Shown: positions 32,384 to 40,127 of the stretch, one piece after another
Numbering within the stretch: position 1 is the first letter of the stretch
Layout: each line of letters begins with the position of its first letter
From: Selenomonadales bacterium
GTDB lineage: Bacteria; Bacillota; Negativicutes; Selenomonadales; Selenomonadaceae
DNA length: 46,127 nt
Reading direction: 5' to 3'
Assembly: GCA_900769615.1 (NCBI GenBank)
Contig: CAAGHH010000006.1
Coordinates: forward strand, 1-46,127
Program-made: the position numbers and the translations under genes
The notes under the pieces: generated by a model
The model's database searches: none
Told to the model about the DNA's origin: nothing
The model's input: only the letters and a program-made list of their open reading frames with translations

Positions 32384-32956
32384 ATGAGCGAAATGAATGA
32401 AAAAGCCGTTGGGGCAATGCGGGAATTTCTTGAAGCTGTTGGTGTGGATATCAAAGCTAGAGGAATGGAACAGACGCCACAACGCGTAGCCAGGATGTAT
32501 CAATTTTTGTTTAATGGCATGAATAAGGATACAAAAGCTATCTGGGGTGATACCTTTGAATCAGGCTCAGAAGGCGTGGTAGCAGTACGTCATATACCAT
32601 TCTACTCGATGTGCGAGCATCATTTAGTACCGTTTTTTGGCGAAGTAAATATTGCTTATCTGCCGGAGGCGGGACGTGTAGCCGGCTTTAGTAAATTTGC
32701 TAAATTAGTAGAACTGCTGTCGCATCAGCCCCAGCTGCAAGAGCGGCTGACGGCACAGATAGCAGCCTCCGTAACTCATGATTTAAAGGCGCAAGGCGTG
32801 TTAGTTACGGTCGAGGCCCAACAGCTCTGTATGACCATGCGAGGAGACCTCGCGCATGGCACGCGGACCGTTACATCAGAATGTAGTGGCATTTTTAAGA
32901 CGGATACTGCGCTCTATCAACAGGCTTGGATGATTCTTGGAGGAGAAATATCATGA
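32384..32956 (+). CDS. folE: GTP cyclohydrolase I
   Basis: The first enzyme of folate synthesis, GTP to 7,8-dihydroneopterin triphosphate. TPQRVARMY and FYSMCEHHLVPFFGEVNIAYLP are family sequence; zinc ligands are C77, H80 and the Cys of QQLCMTMRG. The 190-residue length is normal. ATG 32384 follows GAGGGG, and a TATAAT at 32356-32361 may be the operon -10. Its stop overlaps the folP start (ATGA). First gene of folE-folP-folB-folK/DHFR-ung. Confidence 0.96.
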   Translation: MSEMNEKAVGAMREFLEAVGVDIKARGMEQTPQRVARMYQFLFNGMNKDTKAIWGDTFESGSEGVVAVRHIPFYSMCEHHLVPFFGEVNIAYLPEAGRVAGFSKFAKLVELLSHQPQLQERLTAQIAASVTHDLKAQGVLVTVEAQQLCMTMRGDLAHGTRTVTSECSGIFKTDTALYQQAWMILGGEIS

Positions 32957-33804
32957 GCGTAAAACGTAGTTATTTGTTTAAAGATGGAAAAAAGCTGACA
33001 TTGGGTGAACGTACTTTGGTAATGGGCATCTTAAATGTTACGCCGGATTCATTTTCCGATGGTGGCAAGTGGAATACTATTGACAAAGCTTTAAGACACA
33101 TGGAAGCTATGGTGAAAGATGGCGCAGACATAATAGATATTGGCGCCGAATCAAGTCGTCCGGGGTTTGTTACCATGCCTGCAGCAGAGGAGATTGAGCG
33201 GCTGCTGCCGTTTTTAGATGCGGTTATCAAAGAGTGCCCCGTGCCAGTATCAGTAGATACGTTCAAAGCCGAAACCGCTGAGGCTGCGGTGGAGCATGGC
33301 GTCCATATCTTAAATGATATTTGGGGAATGCAATATGCGCCTGAGCCTGGCAAGATGGCAGAAGTAGCTGCGAAAAGTGATCTTCCGATAATCGTTATGC
33401 ATAATCAGGATGGTACTGAATATAAAAATGATATCATAGCCGATATGAAGGAATTTTTTGCTAAATCAATTGCCATTGGCGCTAAAGCTGGTGTTAAAAG
33501 AGAAAATATCATTCTTGATCCAGGCATCGGTTTTGGCAAAACGGTTGCGGGAAATCTTGAGGTCTTGCGCCGTCAGGAAGAACTTTTAAATATAGCAGGT
33601 AAGGAGTATCCCTTGCTTTTAGGCACGAGCCGCAAGAGTTTTATTGCAAAAACGATGAATCTTCCCGTGGAAGAAAGAATGGAAGCGACGGGAGCTAGCT
33701 GTGTAATCGGAATAATGAAAGGTGCCAGCATTGTTAGAGTTCACGATGTGAAGCCAATCTCCCGCATGTGTCAGATGACGGATATAATATTAGGAAGCGA
33801 GTAA
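32953..33804 (+). CDS. folP: Dihydropteroate synthase
   Basis: Joins 4-aminobenzoate to the pterin diphosphate; target of sulfonamides. MGILNVTPDSFSDGGKW, DIIDIGAESSRPG, the ILNDIWG loop, LDPGIGFGKT, and LLLGTSRKSFI are all present, in a 283-residue chain. ATG 32953 was chosen because GGAGGAG lies before it, inside the end of folE, and it overlaps the folE stop. The loop motif NDIWGMQYAPE differs slightly from the common NDISG form. Confidence 0.96.
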   Translation: MSVKRSYLFKDGKKLTLGERTLVMGILNVTPDSFSDGGKWNTIDKALRHMEAMVKDGADIIDIGAESSRPGFVTMPAAEEIERLLPFLDAVIKECPVPVSVDTFKAETAEAAVEHGVHILNDIWGMQYAPEPGKMAEVAAKSDLPIIVMHNQDGTEYKNDIIADMKEFFAKSIAIGAKAGVKRENIILDPGIGFGKTVAGNLEVLRRQEELLNIAGKEYPLLLGTSRKSFIAKTMNLPVEERMEATGASCVIGIMKGASIVRVHDVKPISRMCQMTDIILGSE

Positions 33805-33811
33805 GAGATTC

Positions 33812-34174
33812 ATGGATAAAATAGAGCTTGCAGGCTTAGAATATTTTGGCTATCATGGCTGTTTGCCTGAGGAGCGGCAGCAGGGGCAAAAATTTTTCGT
33901 CGATGTGAAATTGTATTTGGATTTAAAAAAAGCTGGCAACAGTGATAATTTGACCGCAACGGTTAATTATGCTGAGGTCTATGAGGATATAAAAAAAATA
34001 GTTACAGGTGAGCCGTATAATTTAATCGAAGCGGTGGCAGAAAAGATAGCAGCGGTTATCTTAGCTAAGTATGCAGCTGTAAAAAAACTCAAGGTAACAC
34101 TGCATAAGCCTTCGGCGCCAATTGCGGGTAAATTTAGAGATGTGGCGGTATCGCTGCGGCGCAAGCGTGGCTAG
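33812..34174 (+). CDS. folB: Dihydroneopterin aldolase
   Basis: Cleaves dihydroneopterin to hydroxymethyl-dihydropterin and glycolaldehyde. Typical short protein of 120 residues: LAGLEYFGYHGCLPEERQQGQ (substrate site with the Glu of PEE), FVDVKLYLDL, TVNYAEVYE, NLIEAVAEKIA (second active Glu) and VTLHKPSAPI near the end. It follows folP by seven bases, in the same operon. Confidence 0.95.
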   Translation: MDKIELAGLEYFGYHGCLPEERQQGQKFFVDVKLYLDLKKAGNSDNLTATVNYAEVYEDIKKIVTGEPYNLIEAVAEKIAAVILAKYAAVKKLKVTLHKPSAPIAGKFRDVAVSLRRKRG

Positions 34175-34197
34175 GTCAGGTAAAAACAGGTAGGATA

Positions 34198-35193
34198 ATG
34201 AAAGTATATTTAAGTTTAGGTGCTAATTTAGGCAATAGGGGCGAAACTTTGCGGGAAGCTCTGCGCCGGCTGGCTTGTTTACCCTGGACAAAGCTAGTAA
34301 AAACAGCTAGCTTTTATGAAACTGCACCTTGGGGCAAGCTTGATCAGCCTAGGTTTATAAATACCGTAGCGGCAATCGAAACTGAGCTCGCCCCGACTGA
34401 GCTTTTGCAATATACCCAGCAAATCGAAACGGATTTAGGCAGAGTGCGTCATGAACATTGGGGCGCGCGAACAATAGATATTGATTTATTATGGGCGGAG
34501 GGCATAAAGTTAACAAGTGAAGTTTTAAAATTGCCACATCCATACGCCAGCGAGCGGGCCTTTGTCTTAATGCCGTGGCGTGAGCTGGCGCCGGAGCTGG
34601 TTTTAGCTGGCAAAAGTATCAATGACTGGTGCAATGAACCAGTCATTGATAAGCAAAAATTGGAACTAGCGGCTGAAATAAATAAGCCATATCCGTTAAA
34701 TTTAATTGCTTGTATTGATAAGAATCGTGGCTTGGGTCTAAAGGGAAGGCTTTTAAAATCTTTGCCAGAAGATATGGACAGATTTAAAAAATTGACATTG
34801 GGTAATGTTGTTATCATGGGACGAAAGACCATGGAAAGTCTGCCACAGGCAAGGCCATTAGCTGAACGGATAAATATTGTGCTAACAGCAACTATAACCG
34901 CTAAAAAGGGTTTTATAATTTGTCATAATGTAAATGAATTATGGCAAAAACTTGGTGAAATTTATAAAAATTATCCTGAAAAAACCAGCTGGTGTATAGG
35001 TGGCGGCAAGGTGTATGCTGAGCTTTTGCCGTATGTGCAAACAGCTTATATTACCGAATTAGCAGAGGCTTACCCCGCAGATGTCATTTTACCAGTTTTG
35101 ACGGATTTTAGATTGCAATGCCATGAGCAAAGCAAAAATTGTGAATTTAAGGTATATCAAAGAGAGCAGGCAGAATATGGAGATATTTCATAA
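34198..35193 (+). CDS. folK: Fused HPPK (FolK) and dihydrofolate reductase
   Basis: Two enzymes in one chain. Residues 1 to about 150 are 6-hydroxymethyl-dihydropterin pyrophosphokinase: YLSLGANLGNR, FYETAPWG, FINTVAAIET and the magnesium site RTIDIDLLW (D94, D96). Residues about 167-331 are a dihydrofolate reductase: NLIACIDKNRGLGLKG, SLPEDMDRFK with catalytic D192, GNVVIMGRKTMESLP (NADPH site), INIVLT, and WCIGGGKVYAELLP, ending AYITELAEAYPADVILP. The usual Trp before the LP of DHFR is replaced (LLKSLP), which is seen in other Firmicutes. HPPK and DHFR are non-consecutive steps, with DHPS and glutamate ligation between. The 3' end overlaps ung. Confidence 0.92.
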   Translation: MKVYLSLGANLGNRGETLREALRRLACLPWTKLVKTASFYETAPWGKLDQPRFINTVAAIETELAPTELLQYTQQIETDLGRVRHEHWGARTIDIDLLWAEGIKLTSEVLKLPHPYASERAFVLMPWRELAPELVLAGKSINDWCNEPVIDKQKLELAAEINKPYPLNLIACIDKNRGLGLKGRLLKSLPEDMDRFKKLTLGNVVIMGRKTMESLPQARPLAERINIVLTATITAKKGFIICHNVNELWQKLGEIYKNYPEKTSWCIGGGKVYAELLPYVQTAYITELAEAYPADVILPVLTDFRLQCHEQSKNCEFKVYQREQAEYGDIS

Positions 35194-35851
35194 TGATTGG
35201 GCACAATATTTAAATGACGAATTAAAAAAGCCATATTATCAAAAGCTGCGAGCTTTTTTGATAAATGAATATCGAACGCATAAAGTCTATCCGGATATGT
35301 ATGCGATTTTTAACGCTTTGCATTATACCAGCTTGGCTGATACCAAAGTCGTTATTTTAGGTCAGGATCCGTATCATGGTCCAGGTCAGGCACATGGGCT
35401 TTCCTTTTCGGTATTGCCAGGAGTTACGCCACCGCCGTCACTCTTGAATATTTTTAAGGAACTGGCAACTGATATCGGGTGCACGATTCCTAATAATGGC
35501 TGCTTAAAATCTTGGGCAGATCAGGGTGTATTGTTATTAAATACGGTGTTGACAGTAAGAGAGCACCAAGCAAATTCCCATCATGGTCAAGGCTGGGAGA
35601 TATTCACTGATAAGATAATTTCCACATTAAATGCTAGAGAAAAACCGCTGGTATTTATTTTATGGGGGGCACCAGCTAGACGCAAAAAAGCGATGATTAC
35701 GAATCCTAAGCATTATATTATCGAATCAGCGCATCCAAGCCCGTTGTCAGCTAACCGCGGTTTTTTTGGCAGCCGGCCCTTTTCGCGGACCAATGATTTT
35801 TTGCGCAGCATTGGTGAGACACCTGTAGATTGGCAGCTGCCTAATATTTAA
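35177..35851 (+). CDS. ung: Uracil-DNA glycosylase, family 1
   Basis: Removes uracil from DNA. The water-activating motif is GQDPYHGPGQAHGL (D64, as in E. coli), followed by PPPSLLNIFKEL, GVLLLNTVLTVR, and the DNA-binding HPSPLSANRGFFGSRPF. A 224-residue protein from ATG 35177, which gives the standard MEIFHNDW start; longer in-frame starts at 35123 lie inside the folK/DHFR gene. The 17-base overlap with that gene suggests coupling. Placing ung with folate and DHFR genes links thymidylate supply to uracil repair; functional co-regulation is inference. Confidence 0.95.
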   Translation: MEIFHNDWAQYLNDELKKPYYQKLRAFLINEYRTHKVYPDMYAIFNALHYTSLADTKVVILGQDPYHGPGQAHGLSFSVLPGVTPPPSLLNIFKELATDIGCTIPNNGCLKSWADQGVLLLNTVLTVREHQANSHHGQGWEIFTDKIISTLNAREKPLVFILWGAPARRKKAMITNPKHYIIESAHPSPLSANRGFFGSRPFSRTNDFLRSIGETPVDWQLPNI

Positions 35852-35879
35852 GCTAGGCATAGCTTAGCGGAGGGGTTTT

Positions 35880-36917
35880 ATGGAACGAAAGATAACCATC
35901 AAGGATGTAGCCGAGTTAGCCGGCGTATCGAAAAGCACGGTATCACGCTATCTTAATCAAGGCTATATAAGCTCAGAAAAACAGAATAAGGTACGGCAGG
36001 CGATAGAAGCGACTGGCTTCAAATCTAATTTTTTTGCTAAACGTTTAAAAACTAAATCCAGCAAGCTTATCGGTATTGTGATTCCGCGTATGGATTCCGT
36101 GACGGTTGGCAAGCTTTTAGCTGGTATCAGCAGGGTATTAGAGCCAGCAGGCTATCAAGGGATATTGTTAGTAAGTCAGCTATCAGCAGTTAAAGAAATT
36201 GAAAACATCCGCAGTTTGCAGCAGCAAGGAGTGGATGGGATTATAGTTGATTCAGTTGGCATCACAGACGAGCATATAAAGCTAGCCCAAAACAAGATGG
36301 TGCCAATACTCTATACAGGACAAAAAAATGCTCAGGTGCCGAGTATAAAAATTGATGATAAAGGTGCTGGCCGGATGATGGGGGCGTATCTTCAGCAGAT
36401 GGGACATCGCCGAGCAGTGTTTGCTGGTGTGACTGAAACTGATGTGGCTGTTGGCATCGAGCGTAAGCAAGGCTTTATGGAAACTTTTTTAGCTGCTGAC
36501 GCAGCAGCAGAAGTATTTTTTGTTGAAACCGGTTTTGATTTTCTGTCGGCCTATAACAAGGCTGATGAGATAAAAGCTTATGAGCCTACGGTGGTAGTTG
36601 GTGCTACCGATAATATAAGCCTTGGTATTTTACGGTATTTTCATGAGCGGGGTATTAAAGTGCCAGAAGAAATTTCCGTAGTCGGTTTTGGTGGTTATGA
36701 TGTCGGTGCGGTGGTGTATCCAGCACTGACCACAATTGCCTTTGACTATGAGCTTATGGGCATGAAAGCAGCGCAATATATGCTAGATACCTTGCATGAT
36801 ACTGATATTGGTGAAAATATGGATATGCCAATGTTTTTTGTTGAACGGGAAAGCGTGCGAAATCTGCACCAAAAATATGCAAAAGAAAAGCCCGCTTCGA
36901 TGAACGGGCTGGCTTAG
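35880..36917 (+). CDS. LacI-family transcriptional regulator
   Basis: N-terminal helix-turn-helix TIKDVAELAGVSKSTVSRYLN (about 6-26) with hinge helix RLKTKSSKLIGIVIP, then a periplasmic-binding-protein-like ligand domain (about 62-330) including VDGIIVDSV, YLQQMGHRRAVF, VVVGATDNISLGILRYF and VVGFGGYDVG. The pattern is closest to sugar repressors of the ScrR/RbsR type. It may belong to the end of the folate/ung transcript (28 bases after ung) but its targets are probably sugar genes. The convergent neighbour is an orphan PTS IIA gene. Its last codons contain the hairpin that terminates that neighbour. Confidence 0.88.
   Translation: MERKITIKDVAELAGVSKSTVSRYLNQGYISSEKQNKVRQAIEATGFKSNFFAKRLKTKSSKLIGIVIPRMDSVTVGKLLAGISRVLEPAGYQGILLVSQLSAVKEIENIRSLQQQGVDGIIVDSVGITDEHIKLAQNKMVPILYTGQKNAQVPSIKIDDKGAGRMMGAYLQQMGHRRAVFAGVTETDVAVGIERKQGFMETFLAADAAAEVFFVETGFDFLSAYNKADEIKAYEPTVVVGATDNISLGILRYFHERGIKVPEEISVVGFGGYDVGAVVYPALTTIAFDYELMGMKAAQYMLDTLHDTDIGENMDMPMFFVERESVRNLHQKYAKEKPASMNGLA
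36880..36910 (-). terminator. Terminator of the IIA gene, inside the lacI-type coding end
   Basis: AGCCCG (36889-36894) and CGGGCT (36905-36910) form the stem. On the minus strand it is followed by TTTTCTTTT. The whole hairpin lies within the last codons of the LacI-family gene. Confidence 0.65.
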
Positions 36918-36931
36918 CAAAAATATAAAGA

Positions 36932-37294
36932 TTATTTTTTGGTGAAGGTGATGTGAGCGCCGACACTTAGTACCGGCAGACCGGATCCCTTGACGATTAT
37001 CTGACCAGGCATGGAGCCATCAGCGTTGAAAACCAGGGTGCAATGACCTTCTTCACGCAGGTTATGGTTAGCATCTTCGCCAACCTTTTCAACCGTGAAT
37101 TTGATACCGCCCATCAGCAGTTTATCGCCTTTTTTTATATCATCAGTTAAATTTCCCGGTGTATGTTCGATGACCATATCAGAAAGATTAGGTCTGATAC
37201 CTTCGTCGAGTAAGATAGCACTATTGTTATTTGCTAAGAATGTTTTGGCAAGATTGCCGATAGCAGTGATGGCAATGTCGTATTTGATATCCAT
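36932..37294 (-). CDS. Orphan PTS glucitol/sorbitol-type IIA component
   Basis: The 120-residue chain aligns well by eye with E. coli SrlB (GutB-type IIA). Shared parts are the start YDIAITAIG, the active region MVIEHTPGNL with H44 (SrlB H43), FTVEKVGEDANHNLREEGHCTLVF, and the ending PVLSVGAHITF. IIA proteins take phosphate from HPr. No IIB, IIC or sorbitol dehydrogenase gene is near, so it either serves a transporter elsewhere or has a regulatory role. GGGAGGAAG precedes the ATG, and it is monocistronic. Confidence 0.83.
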   Translation of the reverse strand: MDIKYDIAITAIGNLAKTFLANNNSAILLDEGIRPNLSDMVIEHTPGNLTDDIKKGDKLLMGGIKFTVEKVGEDANHNLREEGHCTLVFNADGSMPGQIIVKGSGLPVLSVGAHITFTKK

Positions 37295-37435
37295 GTTAAA
37301 CTTCCTCCCTTAATACACAACCCATTTTTACAATCTGTTATCATATAAATTATAACATAAATTGTCTAACAATATGGGGACATGTGGGCTAAAATACAAA
37401 TTTGGGAGTATGGTACCATATTTTAAAAAAAACTA

Positions 37436-37464
37436 TTGACAAGCAATGAACTATTGCCTATAAT
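37436..37464 (+). promoter_or_regulatory. Consensus promoter of tRNA-Gln
   Basis: TTGACA (37436-37441), exactly 17 bases, TATAAT (37459-37464). A perfect sigma-A promoter 35 bases before the tRNA. Confidence 0.9.
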
Positions 37465-37498
37465 AGTCTATGTTGACAGCGCGAAACGCTGAAAACAC

Positions 37499-37574
37499 AG
37501 GGGTATCGCCAAGTTGGTAAGGCACGGGTCTCTGAATCCCGCATGCGTTGGTTCGAGTCCAGCTACCCCTGCCA
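37499..37574 (+). tRNA. tRNA-Gln (CUG)
   Basis: A 76-base cloverleaf with encoded CCA (37572-37574). The acceptor stem AGGGGTA/TACCCCT is perfect. The anticodon loop CTCTGAA gives anticodon CTG, and the T arm contains GGTTCGAGTCC. The last anticodon-stem pair is T-T. The body resembles other tRNA-Gln genes. Confidence 0.9.
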
Positions 37575-37586
37575 TTTGCAATAACA

Positions 37587-37611
37587 GCACCGCATAAGCG
37601 GTGCTTTTCTT
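37587..37611 (+). terminator. Terminator of tRNA-Gln
   Basis: GCACCGC-ATAA-GCGGTGC followed by TTTTCTT. Confidence 0.85.
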
Positions 37612-37620
37612 GTATTAGAA

Positions 37621-37658
37621 AAAATGCTATGCTCAAATTCGAGCATAGCATTTTTTTT
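37621..37658. terminator. Terminator of the small secreted-protein gene, probably bidirectional
   Basis: AAAATGCTATGCTC pairs perfectly with GAGCATAGCATTTT around AAATTC, with a T-run outside on both strands. It serves the minus-strand gene ending at 37657 and backs up the tRNA terminator. Confidence 0.8.
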
Positions 37659-38043
37659 ATTCAATTTCGACATCATCTTCGATTTTCCATACGGCAATAT
37701 CATCAGTGCTATATTCATGAGCATGACTATCGTCAACAGTAAACTGGAATGGTACTTTATCACCGCCGACATCAACATTTAAATCACTAATGTGGCGAGT
37801 TCCTGATAATAGTGGTGAACCATCAATATCAGATAGCGTATATTTGATATCAAGCTTTAAAACCCGTTGATAATTTTCGCTGTTATTAACAAAGTTGCCT
37901 TTAAACGTGATTTTATCGCCGGCAAGCTCTACATTTGTTACTTGAAAACTGACATCGCTAGCAGCCTCGGCGGCTGGAACGGGGGTAAAAATGCAAACGG
38001 CGATTAGCAAAAAAGCTGCGACAACGGAAAATAGATATTTCAT
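37657..38043 (-). CDS. Small secreted protein, unknown function
   Basis: A 128-residue protein with a clear signal peptide (about 1-27, ending in AEAA). The mature part is rich in beta strands (SFQVTNVELAGDKITFKGNFVNNS, VLKLDIKYTLSDIDG) with Asn/Asp turns, like the single immunoglobulin-fold extracellular domains of Firmicutes, but I cannot name the family. The C-terminus is strongly acidic. GAGGAGG precedes the ATG. It stands alone between tRNA-Gln and the porin leader region. Confidence 0.65.
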   Translation of the reverse strand: MKYLFSVVAAFLLIAVCIFTPVPAAEAASDVSFQVTNVELAGDKITFKGNFVNNSENYQRVLKLDIKYTLSDIDGSPLLSGTRHISDLNVDVGGDKVPFQFTVDDSHAHEYSTDDIAVWKIEDDVEIE

Positions 38044-38306
38044 AGTAAAATCCTCCTCATTGAAAATTGTTTCGTCTTTATTATAATGGAGTATATTCGT
38101 TTCGTAAACTTACAATATTTAGGAGGAAATGTAATATATTTAGTTGTTTAGAAAAAGCTGAACTTAATAGTTAGAAATATAGTTAGTATTGCTTATTTAG
38201 GTGCCTATTTGCTGAAAAACAATGGGATAAACGCCGAAACAATAACAAATAAATATTTTATATAAAAATATAAATATATTAACTGTATAGAATTATCAAA
38301 ATACTT

Positions 38307-38530
38307 TATACTATTAGGCGTAGAGGAGAGATGGAGGTGCATAAACCACGACAGAAATGGAAGTACAGAACCGGTAAACATATCAGCAATTAAAATGATA
38401 TGGAGACCGGTTTTGCAAAGCCAATATGAAAGCGTCGGGCTGCAGCGATGTTTGGACGTGAAAGACCGCAGACAAAGAAGGCAGGCAAGGACGCTGGGGA
38501 TTTGTGCAATATTCGTTTAAGGAGTCGAAA
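38307..38530 (+). other. Structured 5' leader of the porin gene, no known riboswitch class recognised
   Basis: A TATACT (38307-38312) could be the -10. The following 220 non-coding bases can fold. ACCGGT (38370-38375) pairs with ACCGGT (38406-38411), enclosing CATATCA/TGATATG (38379-38402). TGCAAAGCC (38414-38422) pairs with GGGCTGCA (38437-38444), and AGCGTC (38431-38436) could alternatively pair with GACGCT (38490-38495). I could not match it to a riboswitch consensus. The stretch 38044-38306 before it is AT-rich and shows nothing else. Confidence 0.45.
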
Positions 38531-38534
38531 GTTT

Positions 38535-40055
38535 ATGAAAAAGAAACAGATTATGCTGGGGCTGGCTTGCTTTGCTGCCCTCAATGTTGGCAATTATGCT
38601 TTTGCTAGTGACAATCCATTTGCAACAGTACCACAGAGCACGGGCTACTATGAGGATGTAGCAGCTTTGGTTCATGATGGACTGATTGATGGTTATACCG
38701 ATGCAGATTTTAATAAAAATCGTCCGATTACCCGCTATGAAATGGCAATGTTTACCGCTAAGGCCATGTCTAAGACCAGCAGTGCCAATGCCGCTGATAC
38801 GCAGAAAATCCAAAAGCTCATGAAAGAATTTCAAAGTGAGCTTACCGATATGCATGTAAAGGTTCCGGGGGTCAAGGCAGCTAAAAGTGAAAAGGCTGCG
38901 AAAAACAATGCTTCACCCAATATAAAGAAAATGCCGAATAACTATAGCCTTTCGGGTATGATTAGAATGCGCTATGATTGGGGGCCAAAGACAACTGGCG
39001 GTAAGAAAGTTCATGACAGCTTTGGCGGTACTAGCAATCATCAGCTATTATATCAGTTCAACAATCAGTTCGATATTGGCGCTGGCTGGAAAGGTGAATT
39101 AGATATTATTGGCGCTAAAGATGGTGATGGTGATAAACGCACGACGGGTGAAAATACTGTCGGCAGTCTGGATATCAATAAGGCTTTCGTAACCGGTCCG
39201 CTCTTTGGCACTACGGCACGCATCGGCCGGACGAAAGGCTCAATGGTCTATAAAAACTCCATGATTATGGGGCAGTATTACCAAGGTATTGATTTAGTTA
39301 AATCAGTCGGTAAATTAAAAACCAGCCTTGCTTATGGCCGGATAGATTACAATTCATCCGTAGCAGATTCAACTTATGAGGTATCTTCTGATGGTACAAC
39401 AGTTACTATTCCAGGAAAAAAATATGATGGCAAGAACGAAAAACGGGGTGTATCGTCTAGTGATATGAATCCGGATGGCTTGGGCGTAAACATGACTGAG
39501 CTACAGTTCGGTTATCAGGCAGCTAAGAATTTACAGCTGAATGCTTCCTGGTGGCATCTGATGAATGATGGCGGTGACAGCTATTGGGATAAAAACAAGG
39601 ATTTAGCGTATCCAAATCCGCATATTGGTGAAATTGGTTTTGATTGGCAGGCTACTAAGCGCCTCAATGTCATTGGTCATTATGCACAGTCTAGTATTCA
39701 TGGTTCCACGCATAATAAGGGCAAAGATAGTTATACGCAGGGCAGCGACCAGAATAAGGCGTATGCGCTCACCTTTAAATGGGATAAGGTTATGCCAGCT
39801 AAAGCCCATAGCCATCAGTTCCAGCTCGATCTCATCCATCAGGAACGTTATACGGGTATCAAGTCTTCCTTCGATTTGAAGAATAAAGCTGGTGAAGGTC
39901 AGCGTGGCTTTATTGCCGATTATCGTTATGTACCGGTTACTAATGTTATGCTTGATTTCCGCTGGATGCATTATCGCTCCATGGGTGAAAAGAAATATAC
40001 GGCTCGCACGTCGTCAGCTGATCAGTACCGGGTACAGCTCTATTACTACTTCTAA
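38535..40055 (+). CDS. SLH-domain outer-membrane porin (OmpM-like)
   Basis: Characteristic of Negativicutes: the N-terminal SLH domain ties the outer membrane to peptidoglycan and a C-terminal beta-barrel forms the pore. A signal peptide is at about 1-25 (NYAFA). SLH at about 35-78 reads YYEDVAALVHDGLIDGYTDADF...PITRYEMAMF. A short coiled segment (about 85-105) and a Lys/Ala linker follow. From about 130 onward alternating strands (LSGMIRMRYDW, QLLYQFNNQFDIGAGWKGELDI) lead to the final YRVQLYYYF with C-terminal Phe, the usual signal for barrel insertion. ATG 38535 has AAGGAG upstream. It stands directly before pectin genes, suggesting a role in uptake of oligogalacturonides. Confidence 0.88.
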   Translation: MKKKQIMLGLACFAALNVGNYAFASDNPFATVPQSTGYYEDVAALVHDGLIDGYTDADFNKNRPITRYEMAMFTAKAMSKTSSANAADTQKIQKLMKEFQSELTDMHVKVPGVKAAKSEKAAKNNASPNIKKMPNNYSLSGMIRMRYDWGPKTTGGKKVHDSFGGTSNHQLLYQFNNQFDIGAGWKGELDIIGAKDGDGDKRTTGENTVGSLDINKAFVTGPLFGTTARIGRTKGSMVYKNSMIMGQYYQGIDLVKSVGKLKTSLAYGRIDYNSSVADSTYEVSSDGTTVTIPGKKYDGKNEKRGVSSSDMNPDGLGVNMTELQFGYQAAKNLQLNASWWHLMNDGGDSYWDKNKDLAYPNPHIGEIGFDWQATKRLNVIGHYAQSSIHGSTHNKGKDSYTQGSDQNKAYALTFKWDKVMPAKAHSHQFQLDLIHQERYTGIKSSFDLKNKAGEGQRGFIADYRYVPVTNVMLDFRWMHYRSMGEKKYTARTSSADQYRVQLYYYF

Positions 40056-40077
40056 TTGTTTTGTTAATGCAAGCTAA

Positions 40078-40100
40078 GGCGCGGGAAATCCCCGCGTTTT
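40078..40100 (+). terminator. Weak terminator between porin and first GH28 gene
   Basis: CGCGGG and CCCGCG form a short stem around a small loop, followed by TTTT. It would let some transcripts through, giving more porin than enzyme. Confidence 0.6.
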
Positions 40101-40127
40101 AGTGTAAGACCAATGAGGAGGGTCGCT

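Noticed and set aside
32926..32952. Longer folP start within folE
   Set aside because: The upstream codons contain the ribosome site for ATG 32953, which gives the normal start and an ATGA overlap.
38307..38530. Possible c-di-GMP-I or cobalamin riboswitch upstream of the porin (contains GCAAAGCC and GAAAG)
   Set aside because: The other conserved blocks of these classes are missing in order and spacing; reported only as an unassigned structured leader.
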